This document shows positions 8,490 through 15,971 of a stretch of DNA of 15,971 nt, one piece after another; position 1 is the first letter of the stretch, and each line of letters starts with the position of its first letter. The notes beneath the pieces are model-generated. The model had not been told where the DNA came from. It did not search any database and worked only from the letters and a program-made list of their open reading frames with translations. Source of the stretch: Bacilli bacterium (GTDB lineage: Bacteria; Bacillota_I; Bacilli_A; ML615J-28; CAG-698); contig JAQUUM010000011.1 of NCBI GenBank assembly GCA_028693885.1, forward strand, positions 1 to 15,971, written 5' to 3'. The position numbers were made by a program, and so were the translations under genes.

Positions 8490-8528
8490 CATTCTCTCCA
8501 TTACTAATAATTACTACTATTCTAACAC

Positions 8529-8557
8529 ATTATATAGTTTTCTTCAAGGTTTTTAAA
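8529..8557 (-). promoter_or_regulatory. Promoter of the P-type ATPase gene
   Basis: On the minus strand, TTTAAA (8557-8552) is followed after 17 bases by TATAAT (8534-8529). The predicted leader is only about 30 bases, too short for a metal-sensing riboswitch of the yybP-ykoY type. It follows the upstream terminator directly, which supports a separate transcript. Confidence 0.6.
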
Positions 8558-8570
8558 AAACAAAATCTAA

Positions 8571-8603
8571 TTAAAATAAGGCATAATTAATGCCTTATTT
8601 TAA
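8571..8603 (-). terminator. Terminator hairpin overlapping the DJ-1-family stop codon
   Basis: A perfect 14-bp inverted repeat (8571-8584 with 8590-8603) surrounds a 5-base loop. The GC-rich part is AAGGCAT/ATGCCTT, and the A/U ends give a U-rich 3' side on both strands. The stop codon at 8597-8595 lies inside the upstream arm, so the last codons of the gene encode half of the terminator. Confidence 0.8.
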
Positions 8604-9140
8604 CCCTTGAATACTTTTCATTATTTCTTTAGCTTTATCTTTTCCCAACAACTTCTCAATAATAGCTACTCCAAAATCTAAAGAATAATACATCGATCTT
8701 GCAGTTATAAAATTATCCACTACTTCTATTTCTTTAGCTGTATACTTTCCATCAATATCCTTTTCAAACCCAGGAAAACATGTAAACTTTTTACCTCCAA
8801 AAAATCCTAATTTTCCAACTAAAGATGGTGCTGCACAAATGGTTGCTACTAATTTTTCACCAAAAACAAAAGCTTTAATTAAAGTATTTAGTTTTTCATT
8901 TTTTACTAAAGATTCACTAACAGCTTTACCACCAGGGATTACTAAGAAATCATATTCAGCTACATCAATATCTTTCATTAACTTTTCAGCTTTAACTGTA
9001 ATTCCTGATTGACTCCTTACTTCTAATGACTCTTTTGTAGAAACTGTTTTTATTTCTAATTTAGCCCTTCTTAAAACATCAATAGTAGCAATCGCTTCAA
9101 CATCTTCAAAGTGATCTGCTAGAATTATTATACCCTTCAT
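8595..9140 (-). CDS. DJ-1/PfpI (ThiJ) family protein
   Basis: Single-domain 181-residue protein of the class I glutamine amidotransferase-like superfamily. Visible: the N-terminal beta strand MKGIIILADHFEDVEAI with conserved E15, LVIPGG (66-71), and the nucleophile-elbow cysteine C102 in ATICAAPSLVGKLG. The family's third catalytic position is not obvious: where human DJ-1 has a His near position 126, this protein reads TCFPGFEK. Family members act as glyoxalase III or deglycase-type enzymes, chaperones or redox sensors, so the exact reaction cannot be read from sequence. The ATG has an AAGGAGGT ribosome binding site and follows the M42 peptidase gene by 9 bases. It is the last gene of trmB-M42-DJ-1 and ends in a terminator. 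Confidence 0.9.
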   Translation of the reverse strand: MKGIIILADHFEDVEAIATIDVLRRAKLEIKTVSTKESLEVRSQSGITVKAEKLMKDIDVAEYDFLVIPGGKAVSESLVKNEKLNTLIKAFVFGEKLVATICAAPSLVGKLGFFGGKKFTCFPGFEKDIDGKYTAKEIEVVDNFITARSMYYSLDFGVAIIEKLLGKDKAKEIMKSIQGLK

Positions 9141-9149
9141 AAAACCTCC

Positions 9150-10196
9150 TTATTTTTTGATTTTTAAAAACTTCTCTTTATCTAAATCTTTTATAATAGC
9201 TATCAGTATTTCTTTAACTGCTTCAATATCTCTTTTGTCTACAATAGATGCAGTTGAATGAATATATCTACAAGGTAGTCCTATAGTTAAAGCAACTTCT
9301 GAATTATACTGAGCTGCTGCAGCATCAGTACCACCTTTAGAAAAAAACTCTTGAAATTTAATATTATTTTTAATCGCTAAACTTGTTATATACTCTTTAA
9401 CTTGACTATTCATAATATATCCAGGATCATACATCCTAACCAAAAAACCTTCACCTAATTTTCCAAATCCTTCAGGAGCATTTAAAAAATCACTTGTAGG
9501 AGAAGCATCTAGTGCAATAAACAAATCTGGTTTAAGCATTTGGCTAGCAACTTTTGCACCTCTTAAGCCTACTTCTTCTTGAACTGTCGCTCCGAAAATT
9601 AAAGTATTATTATGTGTAACATTTTGAATACTCTCAAGTAAAGTAATTGTCATGGCACAACCAAATCTATTATCCCATGCTTTTGAAACAATTTTATTAG
9701 GGTCACTTAGATTATAATACTGATTTTTAAAATTAACAAAACTTCCTATATCAATACCTAAATCAAGCACTTCTTGCTTGCTTGATAATCCTAAATCTAT
9801 AAAAAGATTCTCAATTTTAAAATCTTTTTGTTCATTATTTAAATGTGGCGGAATTGACGCAATAACTCCATTTACTATTTTATCATCTTTTGTAATTATT
9901 TCTATATGTTGTGAAACAAAAACCTCAGGTATTACTCCACCTATTGCAATAAACTTAACAAATCCATCTTTTGTAATATTACTTACCATAGCGCCTACTT
10001 CATCCATATGAGCAGCTACTACAATCCTTAAATCATCTTTATTACCTTTTTTGACTGCAAAGATCCCACCTAAGTTATCCTTTAAAATTTCAACATCATA
10101 TTTTTTATATTCTGTTTCTAAATAATTTCTTACACTTTTTTCATTTCCTGAAACACCTCTTTTGTTAAGTAGTGCTTCATAATGCTTCATTTCCAT
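9150..10196 (-). CDS. M42-family metallo-aminopeptidase (glutamyl aminopeptidase/endoglucanase M type)
   Basis: Cytoplasmic, probably dodecameric, two-metal aminopeptidase that trims N-terminal residues from short peptides. The 348-residue length is normal. Visible metal and catalytic motifs in order: AAHMDEVGAMV (His and Asp ligands, about residues 61-71), AWDNRFGCAMT (bridging Asp), TVQEEVGLRGAKVA (catalytic Glu and ligand Glu), ALDASPTSD (Asp ligand), GGTDAAAAQ, and RYIHSTASIVDKRDIEAV with the last His ligand. The longest frame starts at 10208, overlapping trmB and lacking a ribosome binding site. GGTGA lies before the ATG at 10196, which is 1 base past the trmB stop, so I use that start; the ATG at 10190 is also possible. 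It is co-transcribed with trmB and the DJ-1-family gene. With the Opp importer nearby, it could digest imported peptides. Confidence 0.93.
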   Translation of the reverse strand: MEMKHYEALLNKRGVSGNEKSVRNYLETEYKKYDVEILKDNLGGIFAVKKGNKDDLRIVVAAHMDEVGAMVSNITKDGFVKFIAIGGVIPEVFVSQHIEIITKDDKIVNGVIASIPPHLNNEQKDFKIENLFIDLGLSSKQEVLDLGIDIGSFVNFKNQYYNLSDPNKIVSKAWDNRFGCAMTITLLESIQNVTHNNTLIFGATVQEEVGLRGAKVASQMLKPDLFIALDASPTSDFLNAPEGFGKLGEGFLVRMYDPGYIMNSQVKEYITSLAIKNNIKFQEFFSKGGTDAAAAQYNSEVALTIGLPCRYIHSTASIVDKRDIEAVKEILIAIIKDLDKEKFLKIKK

Positions 10197-10197
10197 T

Positions 10198-10839
10198 TTA
10201 TTCACCATTTCTAAATTTAACTTTTAAAAAATATATAGGTTTATTATTTTTTAAAAATTTATCTTCATATTCTGTAGTTATAACATCTTCTCTTTCACTA
10301 TGTAAATCCACTGATAAATCCAAAAATTCCATATTATAATTATTTAGTGTTACAACAGTATAAGCAAAGAGTTTTGAATTATCTGTTTTTAATTCTATAT
10401 CAGCATCTTCATTTAATATAAATTTATAGTCCATTAAAAATGTCTCACTAGTTAAACGCCTTTTTGTGTGACGTTTTTTAGGCCAAGGATCTGAAAAGTT
10501 TAAATATATTTTATCAATTTCTTTGTTTCCAAAAAATGTTTTAATGTTAGCAGCATCTTCATTTAAAAAAACTAAATTATCTATTCCTAAACTTTTAGCT
10601 TTCTTCAATGCCTTAACTAAAACTGTAGCTTCTTTTTCTAAACCAACAAATAAAATATCTTTATTTTTTAAGGCATGTTCTATAATAAACTTTCCTTTTC
10701 CCATACCTATTTCTAAATATATTTTTTCTCTCTTATATATCTTTTTCCAATTATTAATTTTTTCTTCAAAATTTTTAATTACTAAATTAGGATTTTCTAA
10801 AACAACCTCATTTGCAGTTTTGTCTTTTCTAAGTCTCAT
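10198..10839 (-). CDS. trmB: tRNA (guanine-N7-)-methyltransferase TrmB
   Basis: SAM-dependent enzyme that makes m7G46 in the variable loop of tRNAs. The protein is 213 residues, the usual length. Visible: the typical start MRLRKDKTANE, SAM-binding EIGMGKGKF, a second SAM contact FVGLEKE, the family signature LNFSDPWPKKRHTKRRL, and the C-terminal EREDVITTEYEDKF, a TrmB-typical TxYE region. The longest frame begins 5 codons earlier with MKWWN, but GGTGG just before the ATG at 10839 and the family's usual MRLR start favour the shorter form. It is first in a three-gene unit, with its own extended -10 promoter behind the oppA terminator. Confidence 0.96.
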   Translation of the reverse strand: MRLRKDKTANEVVLENPNLVIKNFEEKINNWKKIYKREKIYLEIGMGKGKFIIEHALKNKDILFVGLEKEATVLVKALKKAKSLGIDNLVFLNEDAANIKTFFGNKEIDKIYLNFSDPWPKKRHTKRRLTSETFLMDYKFILNEDADIELKTDNSKLFAYTVVTLNNYNMEFLDLSVDLHSEREDVITTEYEDKFLKNNKPIYFLKVKFRNGE

Positions 10840-10869
10840 ATTCCACCATTTCACTTATACATTACTATT

Positions 10870-10897
10870 ATTATAACATATTATAAATTTTAAACAA
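10870..10897 (-). promoter_or_regulatory. Promoter of trmB-M42 peptidase-DJ-1 unit
   Basis: On the minus strand, TTGTTT (10897-10892) is followed after 16 bases by TATAAT (10875-10870). TGT directly precedes the -10, giving an extended -10. The -35 touches the U-run of the upstream oppA terminator. The leader is about 25 bases long. Confidence 0.7.
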
Positions 10898-10929
10898 ATA
10901 AAAAAAGTTACAGGTTTCCCTGTAACTTT
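10896..10929 (-). terminator. Rho-independent terminator of the opp operon
   Basis: On the minus strand, AAAGTTACAGG and CCTGTAACTTT form a perfect 11-bp stem with a GAAA tetraloop (10929-10904). It is followed at once by a run of T (TTTTTTTATTTG). It begins 12 bases after the oppA stop codon and is a textbook terminator. Confidence 0.93.
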
Positions 10930-10940
10930 AAAAATATTAA

Positions 10941-12731
10941 CTATTTTAAAGATGCATACATAAAGAATTTATATCCTAATGGTGAAGCAAAGAATCCTTC
11001 TAAATCAGGACTAACCATATATAGATCAGTATAATAATAAAGAGGAACGATTGCACCAGTTGCCATTATCATATCTTCTGCTTCATGCATTTTTGCAAAA
11101 CGAACTGCTTGATCAGATTCAGTTTTAATTTCATTAATTAAAACATCATAAGTTTGAGCCCATGTTTGATCTTCGTTTTCGCCATAAATTGCTACATCTG
11201 CATGTGCACCCTTACCAAATTGTGAATCATTATTTCCACTAGTTGATGTCCACATATCAAGGAATGAAATCGGATCATTATAATCGCCTAACCAACCATT
11301 TCTAGCAAGAACGAAACTACCATCTTTTCTAGTATTCAAGAATGTTCCCCATTCTTGTTGTTCAATTGCCATAGTAATTCCATATTGAGCATATGCTGAT
11401 TGCATATATTGAGCAATTTGTAAATGTCCACTACCTTCATTTGCAAGATAAGTAAATGCAGGGAAATCAATAAATTTATTAGTTACCTCATTATAAGTAT
11501 AGCCAACTTCTTTTAATAAAGTAACAGCTTGGCTACAGTTGCCAGAATAATCATCTGGATCAACACTATAATATCCAGCGCCATCGCCTTCTGGTCCGTT
11601 ATTTTCAACAAATTCAGTTAATCCATCTGGTTCTGTTAAACCAATTGGAACATAACTATTAGCAGGTTGTTGACCAGCTTGGCCAATTTCTTCAGCGATA
11701 TAATTTCTATCTAAGAATAAGCTTAAAGCTTTTCTAATTTTAACTTTATTAGCTTCAGATACTTCTACACCATTAAGTGTATAAAAATCAGTATCAGTTG
11801 TTGAGAATGCAGCAGTTGCAGCAGCATCAACATTGAAGTTAATATAATAAGTTCCAAGTTGACCAGCAATAACTAATTGATCAGCATGACTAACTTTTAA
11901 AGCAGCAATTTCATCATTTGGAACTGAATCGATTAATGAGTAAGCACCAGTTTGATAGTTTGTAAGAATAGCAGTATCATCATCAGATAATGCAAATTCG
12001 ATTTCATCAAGTACTACAGCATCAGCGTTATGATAAAATTCATTTTTAGCCATTACTATTTTACTATCAGTTGTCCATTCAGTAATTTTAAAAGGACCAT
12101 TTCCAATATAAGTAGTTACATCTGTTGCCCATGTATCAGGGTTAGCATCAACGATTTCTTGTTTAACTGGCATATAAGTAGGGAATGCACACAATTCAAA
12201 GAAATAAGGACATGTAGTATTTAATACAACTGTTAATTGAGTTCCATCAGTAGATGCAGTAACATTTAATTCTGCTTCTGCAGATGGTTCATCAGCCCAA
12301 ATATCTGCCCATCCATCAATTACATCAAACATGTAACTATAGTCAGCTCCTAGTTCAACAGATGCTGCTCTTTTCCATGCATATTCAAAATCATGAGCAT
12401 CTAAAGCAGTTCCATCAGACCATTTCAAGCCTTCTTTTAATGTAAATACATATTGAACTTTTCCACCAGCTAAAGTAGTTGGAGTTGGTAATTCAGTAGC
12501 TAATTCTGGAACTAATTGTAAAGCTCCACTTGCATCTTGTTGATAACCAACTAATCCAGTAAAAGCATGGATAATCATTGTTGCGCCATCTACAGCACTG
12601 TTTAAAGCAGGATCGATTGTGTCTGGATTTGGACCAACACATACAACTAGTCTATCATTTGTTTTTCCACAAGCTGATAAAGCTAGGACTGAGACTAACA
12701 CTAATAAAAACATTGAAATCTTTTTAATCAT
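10941..12731 (-). CDS. oppA: Oligopeptide ABC transporter substrate-binding lipoprotein
   Basis: Extracytoplasmic peptide-binding protein (SBP family 5) anchored as a lipoprotein; it hands peptides to OppBC. Residues 1-20 are a signal peptide (MIKKIS, then a hydrophobic stretch) ending in lipobox LSAC with Cys21. The mature part shows family motifs: PDTIDPALNSAVDG, LKEGLKWSDGTALDAHDFEYAWKRA, IGNGPFKITEW and WLGDYNDPISFLDMW. The length of 596 residues is normal. The longest frame would begin with a TTG at 12803, but that TTG is the first triplet of the TTGACA promoter element, so the ATG at 12731 is the true start. Its GGAGG ribosome binding site lies unusually far upstream (about 13 bases). 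The binding protein is needed in excess over the permease, and the separate promoter in front of it would provide that. A strong terminator follows. Confidence 0.95.
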   Translation of the reverse strand: MIKKISMFLLVLVSVLALSACGKTNDRLVVCVGPNPDTIDPALNSAVDGATMIIHAFTGLVGYQQDASGALQLVPELATELPTPTTLAGGKVQYVFTLKEGLKWSDGTALDAHDFEYAWKRAASVELGADYSYMFDVIDGWADIWADEPSAEAELNVTASTDGTQLTVVLNTTCPYFFELCAFPTYMPVKQEIVDANPDTWATDVTTYIGNGPFKITEWTTDSKIVMAKNEFYHNADAVVLDEIEFALSDDDTAILTNYQTGAYSLIDSVPNDEIAALKVSHADQLVIAGQLGTYYINFNVDAAATAAFSTTDTDFYTLNGVEVSEANKVKIRKALSLFLDRNYIAEEIGQAGQQPANSYVPIGLTEPDGLTEFVENNGPEGDGAGYYSVDPDDYSGNCSQAVTLLKEVGYTYNEVTNKFIDFPAFTYLANEGSGHLQIAQYMQSAYAQYGITMAIEQQEWGTFLNTRKDGSFVLARNGWLGDYNDPISFLDMWTSTSGNNDSQFGKGAHADVAIYGENEDQTWAQTYDVLINEIKTESDQAVRFAKMHEAEDMIMATGAIVPLYYYTDLYMVSPDLEGFFASPLGYKFFMYASLK

Positions 12732-12761
12732 TGTTTCTTTTTTTCCTCCATTATTTATTTT

Positions 12762-12775
12762 TAACGACGTTGTTA
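12762..12775. promoter_or_regulatory. Near-palindrome over the oppA start region (candidate operator)
   Basis: TAACAACGTCGTTA on the minus strand is a 14-bp dyad with one mismatched pair. It begins at the last base of the oppA -10 box and covers the predicted transcription start. A repressor bound here would block oppA initiation. No known regulator site (CodY, for example) is recognised, so the function is inferred from position and symmetry. Confidence 0.4.
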
Positions 12776-12803
12776 TTTTACCATTTTTTGAAGTATTTGT
12801 CAA
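12775..12803 (-). promoter_or_regulatory. Strong internal promoter for oppA
   Basis: A consensus TTGACA (12803-12798) is followed after exactly 17 bases by TAAAAT (12780-12775), and TGG just before the -10 gives an extended -10. This is the best sigma-A-type promoter in the window. It lies in the 87-base gap between oppF and oppA, where no terminator is present, so oppA can be read both from the operon and from this site. Confidence 0.88.
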
Positions 12804-12818
12804 TATATGTGATTTTAT

Positions 12819-13820
12819 TTAATCTATATTGTGACAAGCAGCAAAATGTCCTACCTTTATTTCCCTTATAGCAGGAGTTTCTTTACTACAAATTTCTGTA
12901 GCTTTGGGACATCTTGTTCTGAAAGCACAACCTGATGGCACTTTTAAAGGACTAGGAACATCCCCTTCTAAAATAATTCTTTTTTTACTTCTTGCGGTTT
13001 TAGGATCAGGCACAGGCACAGCTGACATTAATGAGACTGTATATGGGTGAAGCGGATTAGAAGTTAATTCGCTCGATTCTGCAATCTCAACAATTTTGCC
13101 TAAATACATTACCGCAATACGATTTGAAATATGTTCTACTACATGAATATCATGAGCAATAAATAAATATGTTAAACCTAATTTTTTTTGTAAGTCTTCA
13201 AACATATTTATTACTTGGGCTTGAATTGAAACATCTAAAGCAGATACTGGTTCATCACATACAATAAAGTCAGGATTAACTGCTAAAGCCCGTGCGATTC
13301 CTATACGTTGGCGTTGCCCTCCACTAAACTCATGAACATATCTTGTTGCATGTTCACTAGATAATCCTACTAATCCCATCAATTCTCTAATTCGTTCTTT
13401 TCTTTCTTCTTTAGTATTATATAACTTATGAACATCTAATGGTTCACCTATTATATCACCAACTGTCATTCTTGGATTAAGTGAAGAATATGGATCTTGA
13501 AAAACCATTGCAGCTTTTTGTCTAAATTTCTTAATATCTTCTTTGGTTTTAATTTCTTCTCCTTTATAAAAAATTTGACCGCCTGTTGGCTTATATAAAT
13601 TTAGTAGCGTTCTTCCAACTGTAGTTTTACCGCACCCAGATTCACCTACTAAACCTAAAGTTTCACCTTTTTTTATTTGAAAAGAAACATCATCAACTGC
13701 TTTTAAATCTACGTTTTTTAAAAACCCAGTACTAATTGAAAAATATTGTTTTAAATTAGCAACCTCAATTAAAATATCACTATTTTCATTTTTTTCTAAT
13801 TCTATATTTTTATCATTCAT
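12819..13820 (-). CDS. oppF: Oligopeptide ABC transporter ATP-binding protein OppF
   Basis: One of two cytoplasmic ATPases that drive peptide import. The protein is 333 residues. Visible: Walker A GESGCGKT (59-66), Q-loop Q108 in [12 protein letters not shown], signature FSGGQRQR (165-172), Walker B FIVCDEP, D-loop SALDVS, and switch His223 in AHDIHVVEH. The C-terminal oligopeptide-transporter extension carries the cysteine pattern [10 protein letters not shown] and AAC. The N-terminal [13 protein letters not shown] is typical of OppF rather than OppD. The ATG at 13820 has AGGTG 6 bases upstream, and the gap from oppD is 8 bases. It is part of oppBCDFA. Confidence 0.95.
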   Translation of the reverse strand: MNDKNIELEKNENSDILIEVANLKQYFSISTGFLKNVDLKAVDDVSFQIKKGETLGLVGESGCGKTTVGRTLLNLYKPTGGQIFYKGEEIKTKEDIKKFRQKAAMVFQDPYSSLNPRMTVGDIIGEPLDVHKLYNTKEERKERIRELMGLVGLSSEHATRYVHEFSGGQRQRIGIARALAVNPDFIVCDEPVSALDVSIQAQVINMFEDLQKKLGLTYLFIAHDIHVVEHISNRIAVMYLGKIVEIAESSELTSNPLHPYTVSLMSAVPVPDPKTARSKKRIILEGDVPSPLKVPSGCAFRTRCPKATEICSKETPAIREIKVGHFAACHNID

Positions 13821-13828
13821 ATTAGCAC

Positions 13829-14800
13829 CTATACCTCATCTTTAACATTCATCCAACATGCTGCCATATGTCCTTTTTCAACTTCGATTGCTTCAGGGTA
13901 TTCTCTTAAACATATCTTCATTGTTTTTTCGCATCTAGGTGAAAATGGACATCCCTTTGGTAAATTCAACAAATCAACTGGACTTCCTGAAATTGGGACT
14001 AAACGTTCTTTCTTTTTCTCGGCATTAGGTATTGACTTCATCAAACCCTTTGTATATTCATGTCTTGGATTGTAATAAACTTGATCAGTAGTTCCATACT
14101 CAACTATTCTACCTGCATACATTACAGCAACCTTATCACACATCCCCGCAACAACACCTAAATCATGAGTTATAAGAATTGTAGTCATACCAAATTTTTT
14201 TTGAATATCTTGAATCAATTCTAAAATTTGAGCTTGAATTGTTACATCTAAAGCCGTTGTTGGTTCATCAGCAATTAAGATGTCAGGCTCACAAGCAAGA
14301 GCCATTGCTATCATGACACGTTGCCTCATCCCACCACTTAATTCATGAGGATATTGATCAAGTCTTTTTTTAGGATCATTAACGCCCACTAATTCTAACA
14401 TTTCAGTTGCTCTTAAATATGCTTCTTCTTTATTTCTATTTGTATGAAGCAAAATTGCTTCCATTAGTTGATTGCCAACCTTATAAACAGGATTAAGACT
14501 CGTCATTGGATCTTGAAAAATTATGCTGATTTTATTACCTCTAATGCTTCGCATTTCTTTTTCACTAAGTCCTACTAATTCTTGCTCTTTTAGTTTTACA
14601 CTTCCCCCAATAATTTTTCCAGGAGAAGTAAGGATTTGTAAAATTGAATAAGCAGTCACACTTTTCCCGCTTCCAGATTCTCCAACAATTCCTAACACTT
14701 CACCTTTTTCTAAATCAAAACTTACTTTATCAACAGCTTTAACTTCACCAGATTGTGTGAAGAATGAGGTTTGTAAATCTTTTACTTCTAATATTTTCAT
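13829..14800 (-). CDS. oppD: Oligopeptide ABC transporter ATP-binding protein OppD
   Basis: Partner ATPase of OppF on the cytoplasmic face of the peptide importer. The protein is 323 residues. Visible: Walker A GESGSGKS (40-47), Q-loop Q96 in [12 protein letters not shown], signature LSGGMRQR (154-161), Walker B ILIADEP (174-180), D-loop TALDVT, and switch His212 in THDLGVVAG. The C-terminal extension contains [11 protein letters not shown] and AAC. Four cysteines in this arrangement hold an iron-sulphur cluster in some homologues, such as mycobacterial OppD; whether they do so here is unknown. A GGAGGGGG ribosome binding site, partly overlapping the oppC stop, precedes the ATG by 6 bases. 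Confidence 0.95.
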   Translation of the reverse strand: MKILEVKDLQTSFFTQSGEVKAVDKVSFDLEKGEVLGIVGESGSGKSVTAYSILQILTSPGKIIGGSVKLKEQELVGLSEKEMRSIRGNKISIIFQDPMTSLNPVYKVGNQLMEAILLHTNRNKEEAYLRATEMLELVGVNDPKKRLDQYPHELSGGMRQRVMIAMALACEPDILIADEPTTALDVTIQAQILELIQDIQKKFGMTTILITHDLGVVAGMCDKVAVMYAGRIVEYGTTDQVYYNPRHEYTKGLMKSIPNAEKKKERLVPISGSPVDLLNLPKGCPFSPRCEKTMKICLREYPEAIEVEKGHMAACWMNVKDEV

Positions 14801-14813
14801 TTCTTACCCCCTC

Positions 14814-15875
14814 CTAATTCTTAAGTTTTGGATCAAAAGCATCTCTTAATCCATCACCAAATAAATTAAATGATAGTACAAGCAAGAAAATAGTTATAGA
14901 AGGAATTACTAGCCTATATGTATATGATACAATTCCTCCCAAAGCATCATTTGCTAGAGAACCTAAACTAGGCATTGGTACAGATACACCCAAACCAATA
15001 AAACTTAGAAAACTCTCTGTAAATATGGCAGAAGGAATTTGTAAAGCTGTAGAAATTATAATTACACTAATACAGTTAGGTAGTAAATGCTTTGTAATAA
15101 TTCTAAAAGGACTAGCTCCAATTGATTTTGCTGCTAATACAAATTCTTGTTCTTTAACACTTAAAATTTGTCCTCTTATTAAACGAGCCATTCCTACCCA
15201 ATATAAAAGACCAAATACTATAAAAATACTAACCATATTAGTGCCTAAGGAGGCGAGAAACGAACCTTCTAAATTAATAACATTTTTTAATACAACTGAT
15301 AAAAGAATAATAATTAGCATATCTGGCAAAGCATAAATAATATCAACAAACCTCATCATTATAAGATCCGTTTTACCACCAGCATATCCTGAAATAGAAC
15401 CATATATAAGTCCTATCATTAAAACTAGCAAACTTGCAAAAAAACCAACTGCTAATGATATTCTAGTACCGTAAACTACTCTAATAAAATAATCTCTTCC
15501 CAAACTATCTGTTCCAAAAATATGTGGGAATATTTTTTCACCGTCTTCGATTCTTTGCAATTCAGTTTCACCATATTGAAATGGTTTCAAATTACTATAA
15601 GATGAATCAACTGATTGAAATTGCTGTAATCCTAATTGTTGATCATAATCATAAGGGTAAATCATCGGAACAAAAATAGCCATTAAACTTATAGTAACAA
15701 TTATCCAAAAACAAATCATTGCAATTACATTTTTTTTAAGTTTTCTTACACCATCTTTAAAGAAAGTTACGCTTTCTCTCATTTGATCTTGTTGGCTTTT
15801 TTCTTCCTCTGTAGCAGGTAAAAAGTCTTCTGCCCTAAGTTGTAAACTAAAAGGATTTTTTCTAGGTTTTTCCAT
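14814..15875 (-). CDS. oppC: Oligopeptide ABC transporter permease OppC
   Basis: Membrane half of the peptide channel, pairing with OppB. The 353-residue protein has a charged cytoplasmic N-terminus of about 48 residues, helix 1 (about 50-71), an extracytoplasmic segment of about 65 residues ending HIFGTDSLGRDYFIRVVYG, then five more helices (about 140-165, 176-197, 213-232, 267-290 and 322-343). The EAA loop, which contacts the ATPases, is EFVLAAKSIGASPFRI (244-259). The family C-terminus NLFGDGLRDAFDPKLKN is present. The ATG at 15875 has an AGGAGGT ribosome binding site. The insert between helix 1 and FGTD is polar and Gln/Ser-rich and may be somewhat longer than in many homologues. Confidence 0.95.
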   Translation of the reverse strand: MEKPRKNPFSLQLRAEDFLPATEEEKSQQDQMRESVTFFKDGVRKLKKNVIAMICFWIIVTISLMAIFVPMIYPYDYDQQLGLQQFQSVDSSYSNLKPFQYGETELQRIEDGEKIFPHIFGTDSLGRDYFIRVVYGTRISLAVGFFASLLVLMIGLIYGSISGYAGGKTDLIMMRFVDIIYALPDMLIIILLSVVLKNVINLEGSFLASLGTNMVSIFIVFGLLYWVGMARLIRGQILSVKEQEFVLAAKSIGASPFRIITKHLLPNCISVIIISTALQIPSAIFTESFLSFIGLGVSVPMPSLGSLANDALGGIVSYTYRLVIPSITIFLLVLSFNLFGDGLRDAFDPKLKN

Positions 15876-15884
15876 TTTTACCTC

Positions 15885-15971
15885 CTAACTGAAATCTATT
15901 CTTGGATCAACAAACTTATACAAAATATCTGTAACTAAATTCATAAGGATTACAAGTGTTGCTAAAAAGAT
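15885..15971 (-). CDS. oppB: Oligopeptide ABC transporter permease OppB, last 28 residues
   Basis: C-terminal fragment only; the gene continues beyond the right edge. Translating the minus strand up to a TAG at 15887-15885 gives a hydrophobic last helix, then LYKFVDPRIDFS. The DPRI ending after the last helix is typical of OppB/DppB permeases, and the position just before oppC matches the usual oppBCDFA order. The stop overlaps the ribosome binding site of oppC (TAGGAGG), which implies tight coupling. Confidence 0.85.
   Translation of the reverse strand: MFLATLVILMNLVTDILYKFVDPRIDFS

Noticed and set aside
8502..8570. Manganese (yybP-ykoY) or magnesium riboswitch before the P-type ATPase
   Set aside because: The predicted leader is only about 30 bases and shows no structured aptamer. 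The whole gap is taken up by the terminator and promoter.
9778..10876. Plus-strand open frames at 9778-10011 and 10523-10876
   Set aside because: They are opposite the M42 peptidase and trmB genes, have Phe/Ser/Leu-rich compositions typical of antisense frames, and show no ribosome binding sites or family motifs.
15025..15336. 103-residue plus-strand open frame
   Set aside because: It is antisense to the membrane helices and EAA loop of oppC. It is explained by the oppC reading frame.
1..15971. Mycoplasma-type genetic code (TGA = Trp)
   Set aside because: Tryptophan codons checked in many genes are all TGG, and no real gene has an internal TGA. AT-rich code-4 genomes use TGA heavily.
1..15971. 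CRISPR array, insertion sequence, prophage, tRNA or rRNA gene
   Set aside because: No regularly spaced repeats, transposase or phage proteins, CCA-ended cloverleaf or rRNA-like stretches were found. Genes fill nearly the whole window.

Overview
This is a gene-dense, AT-rich window. Every recognisable gene lies on the minus strand, so transcription runs from high to low coordinates. Strong AGGAGG-type ribosome binding sites, TATAAT promoters and hairpin-plus-U terminators point to a low-GC Firmicutes/Mollicutes-type bacterium. All tryptophans I checked are TGG, and no real gene contains an in-frame TGA, so the standard code is likely, unlike Mycoplasma. A GdpP protein fused in frame to ribosomal protein L9 is, from memory, annotated in Acholeplasma and phytoplasma genomes. 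An Acholeplasma-like or related free-living lineage is therefore my best guess, at moderate confidence.

In transcription order the window opens with an oligopeptide ABC importer (15971-10941): the tail of permease oppB, then oppC, oppD, oppF and the substrate-binding lipoprotein oppA. oppA has an additional strong promoter of its own, with a near-palindrome over its -10 region. A textbook terminator follows it.

Next comes a three-gene cluster (10839-8595): tRNA m7G46 methyltransferase trmB, an M42 aminopeptidase and a DJ-1/PfpI-family protein. It has its own promoter and ends in a 14-bp terminator hairpin that overlaps the last stop codon. The importer and the aminopeptidase would fit together in peptide uptake and breakdown. 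After them stands a monocistronic P-type cation ATPase (8489-6036) with its own promoter and no clear terminator.

The left part is core information processing. The rpsF-ssb-rpsR operon (5928-4912) carries two abutting hairpins in its leader and ends in a strong terminator. A second transcription unit then starts from an extended -10 promoter: the gdpP-rplI fusion, replicative helicase dnaB (overlapping by 8 bp) and release factor gene prfA, which is cut by the window edge. In Bacillus the separate genes yybT(gdpP)-rplI-dnaC lie side by side, with the rpsF operon nearby close to oriC. The window keeps that ancestral neighbourhood, with gdpP and rplI merged into one reading frame.

Five coding starts are moved downstream of the longest possible frame (rpsF, the P-type ATPase, the M42 peptidase, trmB and oppA), because Shine-Dalgarno or promoter positions decide them. 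No gap exceeds about 125 bases. I see no tRNA or rRNA gene, CRISPR array, insertion sequence or phage gene. The most unusual item is the GdpP-L9 fusion, which joins a membrane c-di-AMP phosphodiesterase to a ribosomal protein.
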